64,000 nt of DNA from JAQUBU01 sp036677685 (GCA_036677685.1 JAVBWA010000005.1:62001-126000), one strand, 5' to 3'; shown: positions 16,354 through 26,190, counted from the stretch's first letter. A program made the numbers and translations. The notes: a model not told the origin generated them from the letters alone.

Positions 16354-18825
16354 GTGAAAAGAAACAAAACCCTCAAAAGGGAGCGCGTAAACCGCGCGCT
16401 GGAGCGCATATTCGATTATCCGCTAACCATTGTGGAAGCCCCGATAGGCTACGGAAAAACCACGGCGGTCCGCGAATTCCTTGCGGCCAGACGCGTTCCG
16501 GTAATATGGACCTCTTTTTTTTCCGAGGACGATACCCCAGAGGCATTTTGGGACAGGCTAGCCGCGGAAATCGGCATCTTGGACGAAACGGCGGGTATCC
16601 GGCTCAAAAGCCTCGGTATTCCTTCCAATGCTCCACAGGCTGCAACGATTATTTCCATTATGAGCGAGCTGGATTACAACCCCGATACCACGCTTGTCAT
16701 AGATGATTTCCACCTTGCGAAAAGTATGCGGGTTACCATGCTTTTCAGACGGTTTGTATCGGAAATGCCGGGGGATTTCCATATCGTTTTCATCACCAGA
16801 GATATGTCAAACCTTGACATCGCGGAGCTTTTCGCCAAGGGACGGTGTAATATCCTGCCCCAGCAGACGCTGCGCTTCACCGCCGAGGAAATCCGGGCCT
16901 ACTGCGCTCTGATGGGCTTTCGCCCGGGCGAGGACGGGCTGAAAAGAGTTGCAGAATACACGGGCGGCTGGATATCCCTCGCCTATTTGATCCTCCGGGG
17001 CATGGAGCAGGGCATCCCGGTGGGCCGGAACAGCGTCATCGACGAGCTGGTAGAAAAGGTTCTCTATGACGCTTACGATGAACCTATACAGAGATTCCTG
17101 CTGCGCCTTTCCGTGATGGACGCTTTTACAACGGAGCAGGCGCGCTATGTAACGGAGGAAATCCGCGCCGGGGAATTTCTCAAAAAGCTGCGCCGGGAAA
17201 ACGCCTTCGTTTCCTTCGACGAGGCTGCGGGTGTTTACAAAATTCACAACGTGCTGCTGGGTTTTCTTCGAGCCAGGCAGAGAGACGGTGCGGAGAGCGC
17301 GGTACCCTACCGGCGCGTGGGTGAATGGTTTCTTGAACATAAGACGTACAAAACGGCCTATAGGTATCTATTCCGCGCGGGAGAGACAGAGCGTGTCCTC
17401 GCTCTGCTCGACGATGAGGACGCCATTACCCACGATTCTGCCGAGTTTGAAGGCGCGATGGAAATGTTCGCCGCCGTGCCACGCGCGCTGCTGTTTAAGT
17501 ACCCGCTGGCCTATCTGCAATTCATCGCCCTGCTGATTTTAAGCGGCGATCCTGCCGCAGCGCGGGACGGCGTTTCGCGCCTCGACGAGCTTCAAGGCGT
17601 CTACGAACGCTTCGAGAATATTCAGCCCATCCGGAAAAACCGCATCCTCGCGGAGATCAGCACCGTGCGGGTCTTCACCGTATTCAACGACGCGCATCAA
17701 ATGGTCGCCTGCGCAAATGAGGCGCTCCACCTTCAGGAGGGAGGCGTCTCCTGCCTGATGAAGCGGGAGGCCGAATTTACCTTCGGTTCTCCCCATTTCC
17801 TGTACACCTATTACAGGGAGCCGGGCAGGCTCCGGGAAACGGCGGATTTCATGGTGTCCGAGTTTCCTGCTTTTTCCAGGCTTGCCAGCGGCTGCGGCAC
17901 GGGCTGCGACTATGTAACGCTGGCTGAATACGCTCTGGAAACCGGCGATTGGCGGGCGGCGGAGCTCAACGCCTTCAAGGCCATCTACAAGGCCAAGACA
18001 ATGGAGCAGACCGGCATCGCCCTCTGCGCCGGTCTGACGCTTACACGGTTATATATCTATAAGGGCAAAATTGACGAGGCACTGGAACATCTGCGCCAGC
18101 TCCGGGATGATGTGACAAAGGATATCAGCACTGGCTACAATACCTCGCTGGAGCTTGCGGAGGGATATGCCTACGCCTGCCTCGCGCGGCCGGACAGCAT
18201 CCCGGAATGGCTGCGGACGGGCGACATGTCCGCTGCCCGCTTCATGTATCACGGCATGGCGTTCAACTATGTCGTACACGGCAAGGCCGTGCTGCTCTCA
18301 AAAGACTACATACGGCTGGAAATGCTGACGGAGGAATGCGCCGCACATTTTACCATCTTTCATAACCAGCTCGGTTTCCTGCACAATCAGATTCTCGACG
18401 CGGCGGCAAAATACCGGTTGTACGGCATGGAAAAGGGCTGCGCGGCACTGCGGGAAGCCCTCGGCATGGCGCGGAAGGATCATATCCTCCTGCCCTTCGC
18501 GGAGTACGCCCCTGCCATACTGGACATGCTGAGGCATATTGCTCAAAACGATTCTCGGGACGCTTACATCAAGGAAGTGCTGTTTGCCTGCGAGCAATAT
18601 CTGGAGAGCTTAAAGCGCATTCCACAAAGCGCGGCTTCCCTGACAGCACGGGAACTGGAGGTTCTGACCCTGACCGCCGAGGGCCTCAAACGCAGCGAGA
18701 TTGCCTGCAGGCTGGGCGTGTCGGCGGGTACCGTCAAGACGCATCTGGAGAATATCTACCGGAAGCTGGAGACCGGCGGCAAAATGGGGGCCGTCCGCAA
18801 GGCCCAAAAGCTGAAACTGTTTTGA
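16354..18825 (+). CDS. MalT-type LuxR-family ATP-dependent transcriptional regulator (LAL/STAND)
   Basis: 823 residues. An N-terminal STAND/AAA domain carries the Walker A motif EAPIGYGKTT and Walker B LVIDDFH; a long TPR-like helical middle follows; the C-terminal LuxR helix-turn-helix (LTARELEVLTLTAEGLKR...GTVKTHLENIYRKL) is complete. Such proteins oligomerise with ATP and an inducer to activate promoters. GTG 16354 is chosen for AAGGAGG 6 bases upstream; TTG 16297 is possible. Base composition is clearly more GC-rich than in the neighbouring genes (many GCG, CGC, GGC codons), suggesting transfer. The DUF2442 gene follows after a terminator. The inducer is unknown; the surface-protein genes downstream are candidate targets. 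Confidence 0.88.
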   Translation: MKRNKTLKRERVNRALERIFDYPLTIVEAPIGYGKTTAVREFLAARRVPVIWTSFFSEDDTPEAFWDRLAAEIGILDETAGIRLKSLGIPSNAPQAATIISIMSELDYNPDTTLVIDDFHLAKSMRVTMLFRRFVSEMPGDFHIVFITRDMSNLDIAELFAKGRCNILPQQTLRFTAEEIRAYCALMGFRPGEDGLKRVAEYTGGWISLAYLILRGMEQGIPVGRNSVIDELVEKVLYDAYDEPIQRFLLRLSVMDAFTTEQARYVTEEIRAGEFLKKLRRENAFVSFDEAAGVYKIHNVLLGFLRARQRDGAESAVPYRRVGEWFLEHKTYKTAYRYLFRAGETERVLALLDDEDAITHDSAEFEGAMEMFAAVPRALLFKYPLAYLQFIALLILSGDPAAARDGVSRLDELQGVYERFENIQPIRKNRILAEISTVRVFTVFNDAHQMVACANEALHLQEGGVSCLMKREAEFTFGSPHFLYTYYREPGRLRETADFMVSEFPAFSRLASGCGTGCDYVTLAEYALETGDWRAAELNAFKAIYKAKTMEQTGIALCAGLTLTRLYIYKGKIDEALEHLRQLRDDVTKDISTGYNTSLELAEGYAYACLARPDSIPEWLRTGDMSAARFMYHGMAFNYVVHGKAVLLSKDYIRLEMLTEECAAHFTIFHNQLGFLHNQILDAAAKYRLYGMEKGCAALREALGMARKDHILLPFAEYAPAILDMLRHIAQNDSRDAYIKEVLFACEQYLESLKRIPQSAASLTARELEVLTLTAEGLKRSEIACRLGVSAGTVKTHLENIYRKLETGGKMGAVRKAQKLKLF

Positions 18826-18875
18826 TTTTTCCATAAAAAATCCGCCGTTTGGCAGATACCCGATCAAAAATTGCT

Positions 18876-18906
18876 CCTCTATACTTCCTGTATGGAGGAT
18901 TTTTTA
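18876..18906 (+). terminator. Terminator after the LuxR regulator
   Basis: CCTCTATAC pairs with GTATGGAGG (one G-U) over a 5-base loop, followed by ATTTTTTA. Confidence 0.65.
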
Positions 18907-18946
18907 TGGTCTGAAAGCACTTTTCAAAGCGAGGAGGTTTATTTCA

Positions 18947-19204
18947 GTGAGCAAAATGCTTAGGGTCACGCCCAACGACGATTACACCCTGTTCGTGGAA
19001 TTCGAACACGGCAACAAAATCATATTTAACATGCGGGACATGATCAAAACCATGCCTTACAGCAGCCTTGAGGATCTCGAACGTTTCAGGGACATCACAT
19101 TGGAAGAAAAGGCCATCCTTTGGCCCGACCCCATACCGGGCCAAAGGACCATGCTGCCAATCCGCCTGACCGTAGATAACATACTGTTCACCATACGGGA
19201 ATAG
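18947..19204 (+). CDS. DUF2442 family small protein
   Basis: 85 residues matching the DUF2442 pattern: an N-terminal YTLFVEFEHGNKIIFNM hairpin and a central FRDITLEEKAILWPD motif. GTG 18947 lies 9 bases after GAGGAGG. Many DUF2442 proteins neighbour DUF4160 or toxin-antitoxin-like genes, but no partner is seen here. Function unknown. Confidence 0.75.
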   Translation: MSKMLRVTPNDDYTLFVEFEHGNKIIFNMRDMIKTMPYSSLEDLERFRDITLEEKAILWPDPIPGQRTMLPIRLTVDNILFTIRE

Positions 19205-19216
19205 GAGGGTAATAAT

Positions 19217-19245
19217 AAAATTTTGGGGGGTCATAACCCCAAAAT
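19217..19245 (+). terminator. Hairpin after the DUF2442 gene
   Basis: ATTTTGGGG and CCCCAAAAT form a perfect 9-pair stem around GGTCATAA. The T run is lacking, so termination is plausible but weak. Confidence 0.45.
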
Positions 19246-19279
19246 CGGAGTTTAGTTTCGGCCAGGATCGATAACAAAA

Positions 19280-19423
19280 ATGAAACATATGCTTGGAACA
19301 GTGTATTTTGTTCTCCTTGCCGCCCGGGATTATGCAACGAGGCCGGGGGACATGGATTACTTCTCTTGGAGCGACAGCGTGATTGTGTATAGTCATGTGA
19401 TGCCGGACACGATGAAAAGATAA
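19280..19423 (+). CDS. Possible 47-residue peptide
   Basis: An open frame beginning MKHMLGTVYFVLLAARDYA and ending PDTMKR. No clear ribosome site precedes the ATG and I recognise no family; it may be a gene fragment. Confidence 0.2.
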   Translation: MKHMLGTVYFVLLAARDYATRPGDMDYFSWSDSVIVYSHVMPDTMKR

Positions 19424-19456
19424 TTGTGTAATAACGTTGACGGAGGGAACAGTGTA

Positions 19457-22330
19457 ATGAAAAGAATCTCTAAATCCATCTTCTTGCTCACAATATTTTT
19501 GGTATCTTTATTTATGATTCCGATGATGCAGTTTGGCTTTGTGCCTGGCATCGCTTTGGCAAATTCATCTATTGGGATCCTTACTAAACTGCCGGACAGC
19601 TCGCGGGGTGATTTTACGGTTACCTGGTATAGTGCTAAAAGAAATAAACAGGTTACTTCACTTGGAGATCTCTTTAGCAATATGATTTATGAAAATATGA
19701 TTTTTGATAAAACAGCATCAACCACAGCATACAATAATTACGATCATTCCGTCGTCTTGGGAACAGAAAAAATATCAGATCTCAGTTTTGATATGAGCAG
19801 GTGGGCGGAGGCTGATGATGAACCGGATCCTGAAACGTTTGATACCTGGGTTTGGGGTGAGGTTAAAGGTTTTATTAAAATGCCCGGTGACCATAACCAT
19901 TATTTGATTCAAATCAATCCTTCACTGGGTACAAAAGCCAACTTTACTGTAGAATTGGGTGACCCTAAAGCTGAACTTGATTATAATGAAAAAGATTCTT
20001 ATGGCAATTCAAACTATTGCAGAATATTTCCTTCCAAGAATGAAGTTGTGCCTTTCAGCTTGCGCATTGGATGCTTTAATATCGATCCAAGCAAGGCCAA
20101 TAATTTTACGCTTAATTTTCGCTATGCGGGATATGACTCTGATAGTTGTATACTAGGGCAAACTGAGCTATTCAAAGGAGATATTACCTCACTTTATGCA
20201 AAGCTGGCATTAAAGGATATGCAGAATTATTTCCAATTTGATTCAGCCAATTTTAGCTTTACCCTGGATTCCGACTTGTGCACTTTCTCTGTTGATGAAT
20301 ACGAATATGGTGTTTCCGGTGGAAGCAATTTTAAGACCTTGGAATGGGGAACCAACTATATAGATCCGGACACGGGAGATGTATTAGTCCGCTATAAAGC
20401 TAACCCGAACTTATATATTACGCTTGGCAGTATAAGTCTGCCCAAAGTAAGTGATCTAAAGGTCAGCAGGAGGACTACCGGCACGGCAACGCTGACGTGG
20501 TCTGCCCCGTCCGGTTCTACGCCAACCGGTTATGATATCTACCGTCAGATCGTAGGCGTTTCAGACAAGTTTTCGCCTGCACCTGTAGTCAGGGCCGAAC
20601 AGCCGTGGAAAGTAGGCTCGACATCCAGCCTGACTTTTACCGATCAGGGATTGGGCTATGACCTCATATATCAATACTATGTTAAAGCCAAGTATTCTAC
20701 AGGCTATTCTTCCGAATCCGATACCGTACGCACGGACTCGGTAAGCACGGAAGGAATCCCTCCTGCTCCAACGGATTTAAGGGTTATCGATCAGACCCAA
20801 ACTAGCGTGTCGCTGCAATGGGATGTATCTGCTCCCGAGTCCGGGCTTAAGAAATATATCGTCTACCGGAAGAGAACCCCGCTACAAACCTCGCAAACCT
20901 TGAGTGATGGTAAAATTCTTCTGGCCATGCCGGCTGATGGAACGCTGAGAGAAATTGGGCGAAGCACGACAGCAAGTTTTGTTGACAGCGGTCTTTCTCT
21001 TTTTGATACGTGTGAGTATGCGGTGCAGGCCGTTGATAACAATGGCATACCATCTTTCATCACTTCTTCCCGGGAGGTATATTTCAAAGACATGACCCCG
21101 CCCACCGTTCCCGCGGATTTCCAGGCCGGTGAGGTTCTGCGGCCCGGGAACATTGTTTTGTATAATTTCCCGTCAGATTCAGGGATCAGAAATGTATTTC
21201 TGGGACCCAAGCGGGAAGTTGCCTTGAGATGGCAGCCTTCGACCGACAATGTTGGGGTTGTGGGCTATAATATCTTCCGCAGCGAATATAGTCCTGTTTC
21301 TTCTAAAGATGGCTTAGTTCGCGGCTTATTTCCGAAAAAGCCGGTGGGGAGTACACAGGACACCTTCTTTGTTGACAGCGGGCTGGAATTTGGTACAACC
21401 TATACCTATTATCTAGGCGCTTTAGACGCGGCCGGCAATGCATCAACGAATACTCTGCAAATAGGAACTGAAGAATCCGGACTGGCTGGCCTTACCATTG
21501 CCAATGGCCGCCGGATACTGACTCCGGAACCTGCTTTTGTATATTGTGAAACAGCATACCAACTTGATGTGGATAATACGGTTGACTTCATCACTCTTAC
21601 GACAGAAAAAATTGACTCCCAGGCCACGGTAACGGTTAACGGAGTCCAGACTGCGGACGATGGCAGTATTGGTCCTTTGAACCTTGAGCCGGGTGAAAAT
21701 ATTATAAACATTGATGTAGTGCCCCGAACCGGCTATCAACACCTGGTAAAATCGCAGAATATGCGCTATACCCTGACAGTAAACCGGGCCAACCGAGACA
21801 GTCTCCCTGTGCTTACCCTGCCGGAGAGCGGAACGCTTCCAGACGGAGTAAGCACATATAGAGCAGCGGGCAGGTTAGATGTTCAGGATGACCGGGTCTG
21901 GACAGGTACTGCCGATTACGGTGACGGTAGCGGAGAAACCCCCCTGCAGCTTACTGCTGATGGTTCTTTCAGCCTGGAACACAACTATCTTGATAATGGC
22001 CAATACAAGATCAACGTAAACTTTAAATATGAAGATCTTGGTCTGGTGAAAGGTCATCTGGAAGTAACCGTACGGAATATAGCCCCTGACCAGGTAGTTG
22101 CAGCTCCAATCATCATCACCAATGCCCTGCCCAACTCTACGGCAGGCAGCAGCTATTCCGCGACTCTTGAGGCGGAGGGCGGCACGTCTGTCATATGGAG
22201 TATCGACAGCGGCAGTTTGCCGGATGGTCTGAGCTTGGATGAAAGAACGGGCGTAATCAGTGGAACCCCGATAAGTGAAGGTACTTATACCTTCACTGTC
22301 AAGGCAACGAATGCCGCAGACAGTAAGTGA
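19457..22330 (+). CDS. Secreted multi-domain surface protein with fibronectin III, PKD-like and Ig-like domains
   Basis: 957 residues. An N-terminal signal peptide (KSIFLLTIFLVSLFMIPMM, cleavage after ALA) is followed by a unique domain to about residue 330, three fibronectin type III modules (starting near LPKVSDLKVSRRTTGTATLT, PPAPTDLRVIDQTQTSVSLQ and TPPTVPADFQAGEVLRPG), a beta-rich cadherin-like segment, a PKD-like domain (TADYGDGSGE) and a C-terminal putative Ig domain (GSLPDGLSLDERTGVISGTP). The protein stops soon after the Ig domain without an anchor. The SLH-domain gene begins 37 bases later, so the two may be made together as an S-layer-associated complex. ATG 19457 follows GGAGGG. 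Ligand unknown. Confidence 0.82.
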   Translation: MKRISKSIFLLTIFLVSLFMIPMMQFGFVPGIALANSSIGILTKLPDSSRGDFTVTWYSAKRNKQVTSLGDLFSNMIYENMIFDKTASTTAYNNYDHSVVLGTEKISDLSFDMSRWAEADDEPDPETFDTWVWGEVKGFIKMPGDHNHYLIQINPSLGTKANFTVELGDPKAELDYNEKDSYGNSNYCRIFPSKNEVVPFSLRIGCFNIDPSKANNFTLNFRYAGYDSDSCILGQTELFKGDITSLYAKLALKDMQNYFQFDSANFSFTLDSDLCTFSVDEYEYGVSGGSNFKTLEWGTNYIDPDTGDVLVRYKANPNLYITLGSISLPKVSDLKVSRRTTGTATLTWSAPSGSTPTGYDIYRQIVGVSDKFSPAPVVRAEQPWKVGSTSSLTFTDQGLGYDLIYQYYVKAKYSTGYSSESDTVRTDSVSTEGIPPAPTDLRVIDQTQTSVSLQWDVSAPESGLKKYIVYRKRTPLQTSQTLSDGKILLAMPADGTLREIGRSTTASFVDSGLSLFDTCEYAVQAVDNNGIPSFITSSREVYFKDMTPPTVPADFQAGEVLRPGNIVLYNFPSDSGIRNVFLGPKREVALRWQPSTDNVGVVGYNIFRSEYSPVSSKDGLVRGLFPKKPVGSTQDTFFVDSGLEFGTTYTYYLGALDAAGNASTNTLQIGTEESGLAGLTIANGRRILTPEPAFVYCETAYQLDVDNTVDFITLTTEKIDSQATVTVNGVQTADDGSIGPLNLEPGENIINIDVVPRTGYQHLVKSQNMRYTLTVNRANRDSLPVLTLPESGTLPDGVSTYRAAGRLDVQDDRVWTGTADYGDGSGETPLQLTADGSFSLEHNYLDNGQYKINVNFKYEDLGLVKGHLEVTVRNIAPDQVVAAPIIITNALPNSTAGSSYSATLEAEGGTSVIWSIDSGSLPDGLSLDERTGVISGTPISEGTYTFTVKATNAADSK

Positions 22331-22367
22331 TATACAATATCATAAATTGAAGCCAGGAGGTACAACC

Positions 22368-24152
22368 ATGAAACACGCAAAGACCGGTATTTATTTATTC
22401 TTGGTGTTAATAATAACCCTTGCCCCTATCTCTTCCCAGGCTGCTGAAGGCTTTTATAATGAAGCTCAAGCCACAGCCTTAAATCATTTGGGGCTTTATA
22501 GCGGCATAAGTAATACATCATTCGATCCGGACCTGGGAGCTAGTCTTAACCGGGAAACTGGTGTCGTGATCTTACTAAGGCTCTTAGGTCTCCAAGACGA
22601 TGCCCTGGCAATGACAGATGCGGAAGCCGACACAATTTTACTCAAATTTACCGATGCGGCCCGTATTTCTTCCTGGGCTAAAAAGTCGGTTGCCTATGCC
22701 GTTCAAAATGGACTTGTGTTTGGCTTCCCGGATGGAACCTTCGCTCCCCAAGCCAATTTAGTTGGCGAAGCATATTGTTCACTGATTTTGAGACAGCTTG
22801 GCTATACCCCTAATTATGATACTGCTGCAGCCGAGCTGGCTAATGCAGGGGGGTTAACCTCTGCTCAAGCTATGCGATTTTCTAACAAGGCGCTAATAAA
22901 AGACGACCTGGTCGGGATATCTTATGGGGTATTATCAGCCAAAGATACAAGGGGTGAATCTGTATTAGTTAAGTTAGTTGCTAATAAAGTGGTTGATGCG
23001 GGTGCGGTGGCCGATACAGCTTTAATGGTTACGGAAGTGGCCCGGGTCGCCGCTGAGGCAGTTGCTGCCTATGAAGCAGCCCCCATAACAACGCTGGATC
23101 AAATAACAGCAGCGGAGGCGCTTGGAATAACAGCCAGCAAGACGGTTGCATTAGTTGCCGATGCAGATACTAAAGCAGGACTTGAAGCCAGGATTAAAGA
23201 ACGTAAAGAAAAAGTTGACACAGCAAGAAAGAACCTTCAAGAACCCAAGTCTTCTACGACAACACTTACGTTAACGGTTGTACCTAAGCCTTACGAAGAA
23301 AGCTCAAGTAGCTCACATACTCATTCGATCCCTTCGATGAGCGGTACTGTAGCAATTACAGGTACTGAAAAGTATGGTTCAACCCTAACCGCAGACCCGG
23401 CAGCCTTACTCAATTCGGGAACCCCAACGTATCAGTGGAACCGTGGCGGAGCAGCTATAGGTGGAGCAACAGCATCAACCTATACATTAGCAGCGGCTGA
23501 TATTGGAGCAGTCATCACTGTAACAGCAACTGCAGACGGAGCAGCAGGAACTGGATCTATTACAAGTGCACCAACAACAGCAATTGCAAAAGCAGATGGA
23601 CCAGCACCACCAGTGCCACCAACAGAAGCAAGCAAAACAGATACCAGTATTACTTTAGCTGTTTATGATCTGGTTCAATTCAGTATTGATGCCGGGGTTA
23701 CATGGCAAGACAGTGAAACATTTACGGGCTTAACATCATCCACCACATACACATTTATAGCCCGAGTCAAGGAAACAGCAACAACTAATGCATCTGCAGC
23801 AAGTGGGGGCACAACCATTACAACTACAGCCCCAATTTCATCAGTAGTAGCAACGTGCTCATCTCCGGCAACAGGTGAGCCGGGAACAGATGCAACAGTA
23901 GATGGTTCAGCAGGATACATTCACACCTCAACCGTATGGACTGGAAGACTGGGAACAACCTATATAGCAGGCGAAACACCGGAAGCGGTAATCACCCTTA
24001 CCGTAAAGGCAGGGTATATATTTACTGCAGACCTGTCAGCAACAGATATTTTGGTAGACGGCGGAACCGTAACATATGAAGCAGGTCAAGGCGTACAGGG
24101 TGGCGGAACAGGTGTTATATTTACAGTAACATATCCGCAGCTTCTTATTTAA
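22368..24152 (+). CDS. S-layer homology (SLH) domain surface protein with Ig-like repeats
   Basis: 594 residues: signal peptide (TGIYLFLVLIITLAPISSQA), SLH-type modules at about residues 25-150 (EAQATALNHLGLYSG, ARISSWAKKSVAYAVQNGLV, GFPDGTFAPQANL), an Ala-rich helical segment, a Ser/His linker, and beta domains (TPTYQWNRGGAAIGGATAST, a fibronectin-like stretch, and a final domain ending VIFTVTYPQLLI). SLH modules bind pyruvylated wall polymers. ATG 22368 follows AGGAGG. It pairs with the upstream fibronectin III protein and is likely exported with it. Codon use shifts to A-rich Thr and Ala codons (ACA, GCA) in the C-terminal half, suggesting domain shuffling. Confidence 0.82.
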   Translation: MKHAKTGIYLFLVLIITLAPISSQAAEGFYNEAQATALNHLGLYSGISNTSFDPDLGASLNRETGVVILLRLLGLQDDALAMTDAEADTILLKFTDAARISSWAKKSVAYAVQNGLVFGFPDGTFAPQANLVGEAYCSLILRQLGYTPNYDTAAAELANAGGLTSAQAMRFSNKALIKDDLVGISYGVLSAKDTRGESVLVKLVANKVVDAGAVADTALMVTEVARVAAEAVAAYEAAPITTLDQITAAEALGITASKTVALVADADTKAGLEARIKERKEKVDTARKNLQEPKSSTTTLTLTVVPKPYEESSSSSHTHSIPSMSGTVAITGTEKYGSTLTADPAALLNSGTPTYQWNRGGAAIGGATASTYTLAAADIGAVITVTATADGAAGTGSITSAPTTAIAKADGPAPPVPPTEASKTDTSITLAVYDLVQFSIDAGVTWQDSETFTGLTSSTTYTFIARVKETATTNASAASGGTTITTTAPISSVVATCSSPATGEPGTDATVDGSAGYIHTSTVWTGRLGTTYIAGETPEAVITLTVKAGYIFTADLSATDILVDGGTVTYEAGQGVQGGGTGVIFTVTYPQLLI

Positions 24153-24359
24153 CGCATAACTTAAGTTCAACATTACCAGGGCGAAACATCTATGGCCTGA
24201 ATTGTTGCCGGTATTGCGTTAAAATTAGATAATGGCAAAATCACAAATACGTACGATAGCCAAATGAAAAACAGCACATTTGTCCCAATTCAAGAGGCAG
24301 GACTCAGAGAGTTGCCCCTAAGTACATAATACAATTTTAATTTTGTATGGAGGAGGGAA
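24153..24359 (+). pseudogene. 3'-end gene remnant (unidentified)
   Basis: In the gap after the SLH gene, a frame ending at about 24330 encodes GIALKLDNGKITNTYDSQM then FVPIQEAGLRELPLST and a stop. It has no start or upstream continuation, so it looks like the tail of a lost gene. Confidence 0.3.
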
Positions 24360-24512
24360 ATGGCTTTAAATATTCGTAAGGCTACAAAAGACGATATTGG
24401 TATGTTATGGTTACCGTTCGAAAGCAACAAGGGCAGTCAAGTTTTTTTCCTGCCCGAAGAGGAAGCAGCCATTGACAGGCTTCACAGTGTCCGGCAATTG
24501 GTGACAGTCTGA
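24360..24512 (+). pseudogene. Truncated GNAT-acetyltransferase-like remnant
   Basis: A 50-codon frame starting MALNIRKATKDDIGMLW behind AGGAGGG resembles the first strand and helix of GNAT acetyltransferases, then diverges and stops. The remaining acetyltransferase is absent, so it is probably a decayed gene. The last 90 bases before nadD show nothing further. Confidence 0.4.
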
Positions 24513-24602
24513 CGGTCCTTTTGACACCCTTGTGTCCCGCCTCTGATTTGCATTTTTCTATAGCTATGGGTATGATTAATCATGTGAAAGCAGGTGGTTA
24601 AG

Positions 24603-25229
24603 ATGCGCTCTTTGGGTATTTTGGGCGGAACTTTTGATCCTGTGCATTATGGACACCTGATAGCCGCTGAACACGCTTATTACGAATTTGCGCTTGATAA
24701 AATTTTATTAATTCCCAATGCAAATCCACCGCACAAGGAAAACTCGGAATTGTCAAATGCGGAACAGCGTTATCATATGGTTGAACTGGCGATTAAAAAT
24801 AATCCGGTTCTCGAGCTGTCATCACAGGAGATGAACCGGACAGGCTTCTCTTATACCATTGATACCGTAAATTACTACCGGGAGCGGTTTCCGGGGACCG
24901 ATATTTATTTTATAACTGGTGCTGATTCTCTTTATTATATGGACACATGGAAGGATATCGAAGGCCTGGTTGAACGATGCATCTTTATCGTGGCTACCCG
25001 ACCGGGTTATAGCATCGACCGCAATGAACCGGCCCTGGCAAGACTGCCCGCTAATCTTTGGCATACAATGAAGGAATTGCAGATACCGGGCCTGGACATA
25101 TCATCAAGTGACATCCGGAACCGGGTGGCGCAGGGCAAACCCATCAAGTATTTATTGCCTCCCGAAGTTGAAAAATACATTTTAGCCAAAGGCCTGTACC
25201 GAAAGGACGGAAAAAGAGATGCTGAGTGA
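24603..25229 (+). CDS. nadD: Nicotinate-nucleotide adenylyltransferase
   Basis: 208 residues with the nucleotidyltransferase motif GGTFDPVHYGHL at the N-terminus and the closing ISSSDIRNRVAQGKPIKYLLP. It adenylates nicotinate mononucleotide in NAD synthesis. ATG 24603 lies 5 bases after AGGTGG. It overlaps yqeK by 11 bases, giving the conserved nadD-yqeK-rsfS operon. Confidence 0.95.
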   Translation: MRSLGILGGTFDPVHYGHLIAAEHAYYEFALDKILLIPNANPPHKENSELSNAEQRYHMVELAIKNNPVLELSSQEMNRTGFSYTIDTVNYYRERFPGTDIYFITGADSLYYMDTWKDIEGLVERCIFIVATRPGYSIDRNEPALARLPANLWHTMKELQIPGLDISSSDIRNRVAQGKPIKYLLPPEVEKYILAKGLYRKDGKRDAE

Positions 25230-25800
25230 GCAGGATGCTCTTAATATTATCAGGTTCCGCCTATCTAAAAAACGTTTTCAGCATTCATTGAATGTAGCAC
25301 AGGTGGCTGGGGATTTGGCCCGGCACTATGGGGCGGACGGCGAAAAAGCTTATTTAACCGGGATATTGCATGATTATGCCAAGGGCATACCGGGACCTGA
25401 ACTTTTGGCCATAGCTGAGGAAAACCAGCTTCTGGAGGATGAAGTGGAACGAGAGGTTCCTGATTTGCTGCATGCTCAGGTCGGGGCTTTTCTGTTGCAA
25501 AAGGAACTGGGTCTGCAGGATGAGAATATTATTCAAGCGGTTAAATATCATACCCTGGGTTCGCCCCGGATGAATGATCTGGATAAAATCATTTACCTGG
25601 CCGATATGATCGAACCAGAACGGGATTATCCAGCTATGCAGAGGTTAAGCTGTCTGGCTTTTCGTGAACTTGACGAAGCCATGTTGTTTGGCATAGAATC
25701 TACAATAAAATATTGTCTTGAAGCAAAGCGTATGCTTCATCCCCGAACCATTGAGGTGTGGAATCATTTTTTGCGGACGGTAAAGGAGGTTACTTGTTGA
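25219..25800 (+). CDS. yqeK: YqeK HD-domain hydrolase (Ap4A-type)
   Basis: 193 residues with the HD-domain order: H in FQHSLNVAQVAGDLA, the HD pair in GILHDYAKG, later H in VKYHTLGS and D in YLADMIEPER. YqeK proteins hydrolyse Ap4A symmetrically to ADP. Located between nadD and rsfS and overlapping nadD. Confidence 0.9.
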   Translation: MLSEQDALNIIRFRLSKKRFQHSLNVAQVAGDLARHYGADGEKAYLTGILHDYAKGIPGPELLAIAEENQLLEDEVEREVPDLLHAQVGAFLLQKELGLQDENIIQAVKYHTLGSPRMNDLDKIIYLADMIEPERDYPAMQRLSCLAFRELDEAMLFGIESTIKYCLEAKRMLHPRTIEVWNHFLRTVKEVTC

Positions 25801-26147
25801 TAACGGATGAAAAACTGGTACAACTGGTTGCTGATGGCTGCCTGGATGAAAAGGCCAATGATTTGACTATATTGAATGTAGCTGATTTAACCATTATTGC
25901 CGATTACTTTGTAATTGCCAGCGGCCGCAGCACCATTCAGGTCAAAAGTATCATAGAACATGTCGAAAAAAAACTTAAGGAACACGGCATTATGCCGATT
26001 CGCAAGGAAGGCCACGAAGAAGGCCTATGGGGAGTAATGGATTATGGTTCAACCATACTTCACGTTTTTCGCGAGCAGGAGCGGGAATACTATAAACTTG
26101 AAGACTTGTGGGGCGAAGCCAAAGAAGTAGCCATAGAAGCTCAGTAA
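25797..26147 (+). CDS. rsfS: Ribosomal silencing factor RsfS
   Basis: 116 residues with the RsfS core: KANDLTILNVADLTIIADYF, VIASGRSTIQVKSI, then EGLWGVMDYGSTILHVF. It binds L14 and blocks subunit joining under starvation. TTG 25797 is chosen because AAGGAGG ends 7 bases before it; TTG 25794 is a neighbour alternative. It overlaps yqeK by 4 bases. Confidence 0.93.
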   Translation: MITDEKLVQLVADGCLDEKANDLTILNVADLTIIADYFVIASGRSTIQVKSIIEHVEKKLKEHGIMPIRKEGHEEGLWGVMDYGSTILHVFREQEREYYKLEDLWGEAKEVAIEAQ

Positions 26148-26151
26148 TAAG

Positions 26152-26190
26152 AAAAAGGGGGGTACTTTAAGAAGATACCCCCCTTTTTAA
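26152..26190 (+). terminator. Terminator of the nadD-yqeK-rsfS operon
   Basis: GGGGGGTA and TACCCCCC form an 8-pair stem with a preceding A run and following TTTTTAA. The A/T flanks allow use on either strand. Confidence 0.88.
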
